64,000 bases of DNA, from contig NC_087389.1 in the NCBI RefSeq assembly GCF_963675165.1, forward strand, positions 3,656,830-3,720,829, in the 5' to 3' direction. The position numbers were made by a program, and so were the translations under genes. The stretch's first letter is position 1; the number at the start of each line of letters is the position of its first letter. This DNA is from Halichondria panicea. Taxonomy: Eukaryota; Porifera; Demospongiae; Suberitida; Halichondriidae. Below are positions 63,816 to 64,000 of this stretch, one piece after another. A model generated the notes under the pieces. It was not told where the DNA came from, made no database searches, and saw nothing but the letters and a program-made list of their open reading frames with translations.

Positions 63816-64000
63816 GTACGCCCCTGGGGCATTGTATGCGTATAACACTGCATATATGTACTGTGTTTCATGTAATGCACACTGTAACTATACCCCACTG
63901 TGCATGTGCTGCCATAGCTGTGATGTGCATGTACATGTACGTAGCATTTAGAGGTGTGGTTTTTAGTTGAAAGTTAGTCGCTGGTCACACCTTAAACTTA

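Noticed and set aside
1-64000. CRISPR arrays, operons, ribosomal RNA, tRNA, bacterial promoters
   Set aside because: The DNA is animal nuclear; no regularly spaced repeats with unique spacers and no rRNA or cloverleaf tRNA sequence was seen.

Overview
The window is animal nuclear DNA. Genes are split into many small exons with GT-AG introns. The proteins are metazoan-type (ataxin-7, astacins, SRCR receptors, Tim17, Rab32/38-like GTPases, RAD18, an FGD-like RhoGEF). The gaps are full of short TA-flanked inverted-repeat elements and AT-rich spacers. Compact introns, cysteine-rich SRCR and astacin genes, and a beta-helix/multi-membrane-span receptor make a sponge (probably a demosponge) my best guess; that is inference, not proof.

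Layout. 1-9.6 kb: the 3' part of an ataxin-7 (SAGA subunit) gene on +, its introns loaded with repeats. 10.1-20.3 kb: two divergently transcribed astacin metalloproteases (one on -, one on +). Each ends in the same kind of cysteine-rich, three-repeat C-terminal domain, which I do not recognise. 20.3-32.3 kb: about 12 kb with no gene I can support. 32.3-37.1 kb: TIMM17 on -. 37.5-42.1 kb: two Rab32/38-like GTPase genes, head to head with 196 bp between start codons. 42.3-46.0 kb: a two-SRCR-domain type I membrane receptor on -. 46.3-50.4 kb: a roughly 1,370-residue beta-helix/multi-span membrane protein on -, interrupted by one reading-frame shift. 51.2-52.3 kb: two DNA transposon remnants. 52.9-57.0 kb: RAD18 on +. 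57.5 kb to the end: the 5' part of an FGD-like Rho guanine-nucleotide exchange factor on +, running out of the window.

Exon models were built by hand. I chose splice sites so that intron phases match and known domains read through, and every complete model sums to a whole number of codons. The most interesting items are the shared C-terminal module of the astacin pair, the divergent Rab pair with non-standard C-termini and a 16-nt exon, the frame-shifted beta-helix receptor next to the SRCR receptor, and sense-strand CA repeats sitting just upstream of the terminal exon in two unrelated genes.
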